DNA of 5,091 nucleotides from T1Sed10-7 sp047921175 (lineage in GTDB: Bacteria; Actinomycetota; Nitriliruptoria; Nitriliruptorales; Nitriliruptoraceae): NCBI GenBank assembly GCA_047921175.1, contig JBLRWQ010000121.1, positions 1 through 5,091 of the forward strand, read 5' to 3'. Shown here piece after piece: positions 4,997 through 5,091 of this stretch. The notes beneath the pieces are model-generated. The model did no database searches, was not told where the DNA came from, and worked only from the letters and a program-made list of their open reading frames with translations. Position numbers and translations under genes: made by a program. How positions within the stretch are numbered: the stretch's first letter is position 1; every line of letters begins with the position of its first letter.

Positions 4997-5016
4997 ATCG
5001 TTGCATCTGCAACTAT
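4997..5016. promoter_or_regulatory. Palindromic operator candidate
   Basis: Two 9-base arms, ATCGTTGCA and TGCAACTAT, are complementary at 8 of 9 positions around a 2-bp centre (TC). It stands out as A/T-containing within very G+C-rich DNA and overlaps the -35 of the plus-strand promoter candidate. The GTTGCA/TGCAAC core resembles sites bound by some MarR-type winged-helix repressors; that assignment is inference, and no regulator gene is visible here. Confidence 0.55.
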
Positions 5017-5028
5017 CTGCGGTACGCT
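5001..5028 (+). promoter_or_regulatory. Candidate plus-strand promoter for a divergent gene beyond the window
   Basis: TTGCAT (5001-5006, four of six to TTGACA) is followed after 16 bp by TACGCT (5023-5028), which fits TANNNT. Its -35 lies inside the palindrome at 4997-5016. No start codon with a ribosome binding site appears in the remaining 63 bases, so the gene would begin past 5091. Confidence 0.45.
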
Positions 5029-5091
5029 GTCGGTTGCGGCGTCGAACGCCCGCCGAGACGCTGAGGCGCAGATCGCAGCAAGCCCCGCACC

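Larger units (their letters stand above)
4799..5091. other. Upstream intergenic region, probably divergent
   Basis: No credible gene occupies these 293 bases. The open frame at 4572-5012 on the minus strand is Arg/Pro/Gly-rich and overlaps the signal-peptide gene in another frame. The stretch concentrates regulatory-looking elements: an operator candidate with a plus-strand promoter, a G-run cluster, a bulged hairpin over a weak minus-strand promoter, and a 14-bp palindrome. Confidence 0.6.

Noticed and set aside
4572..5012. Minus-strand 146-codon frame over the upstream intergenic region
   Set aside because: Overlaps the signal-peptide gene in a different frame, composition is Arg/Pro/Gly low complexity, and the competing gene has a strong Shine-Dalgarno sequence and clear topology.

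Overview
The window is very G+C-rich with strong G/C third-position bias, and reads as a piece of an actinobacterial (Actinomycetota) chromosome. Every gene I can support lies on the minus strand, so transcription runs from high to low coordinates. The gene order (secreted/membrane protein, zinc metallopeptidase of the DUF2342 family, tilS, hpt, ftsH) matches the conserved actinobacterial block in which tilS, hpt and ftsH are neighbours. The metallopeptidase points to Actinomycetota. The long TilS with a full C-terminal domain would fit a deep-branching lineage, but that placement is only an inference.

Layout from upstream to downstream on the minus strand. Bases 4799-5091 are a probable divergent intergenic region. 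It holds a good palindromic operator candidate over a plus-strand promoter, a G-run cluster, a bulged hairpin that overlaps a weak minus-strand promoter, and a perfect 14-bp palindrome. Bases 4433-4798 encode a small protein with a signal peptide and one membrane anchor. Bases 3192-4343 encode the zincin-like metallopeptidase; its start is uncertain, and a CTG start at 4436 with a well-placed Shine-Dalgarno sequence would extend it upstream. It overlaps tilS (1636-3195) by the 4-bp ATGA junction. After 60 bp comes hpt (994-1575). A 322-bp non-coding gap (672-993) with a large imperfect palindrome follows, then the first 223 codons of ftsH (671 to the window edge).

Functionally this is a housekeeping locus: TilS makes the AUA-reading lysidine-modified tRNA-Ile, Hpt salvages hypoxanthine and guanine, and FtsH is the membrane AAA+ protease. 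In Bacillus subtilis TilS and HprT have been reported to act together as an activator of ftsH, which makes the structured hpt-ftsH gap the most interesting non-coding stretch here. I see no mobile element, CRISPR array, tRNA or rRNA, and no clearly novel system. The points worth following up are start-codon choice and regulatory architecture.
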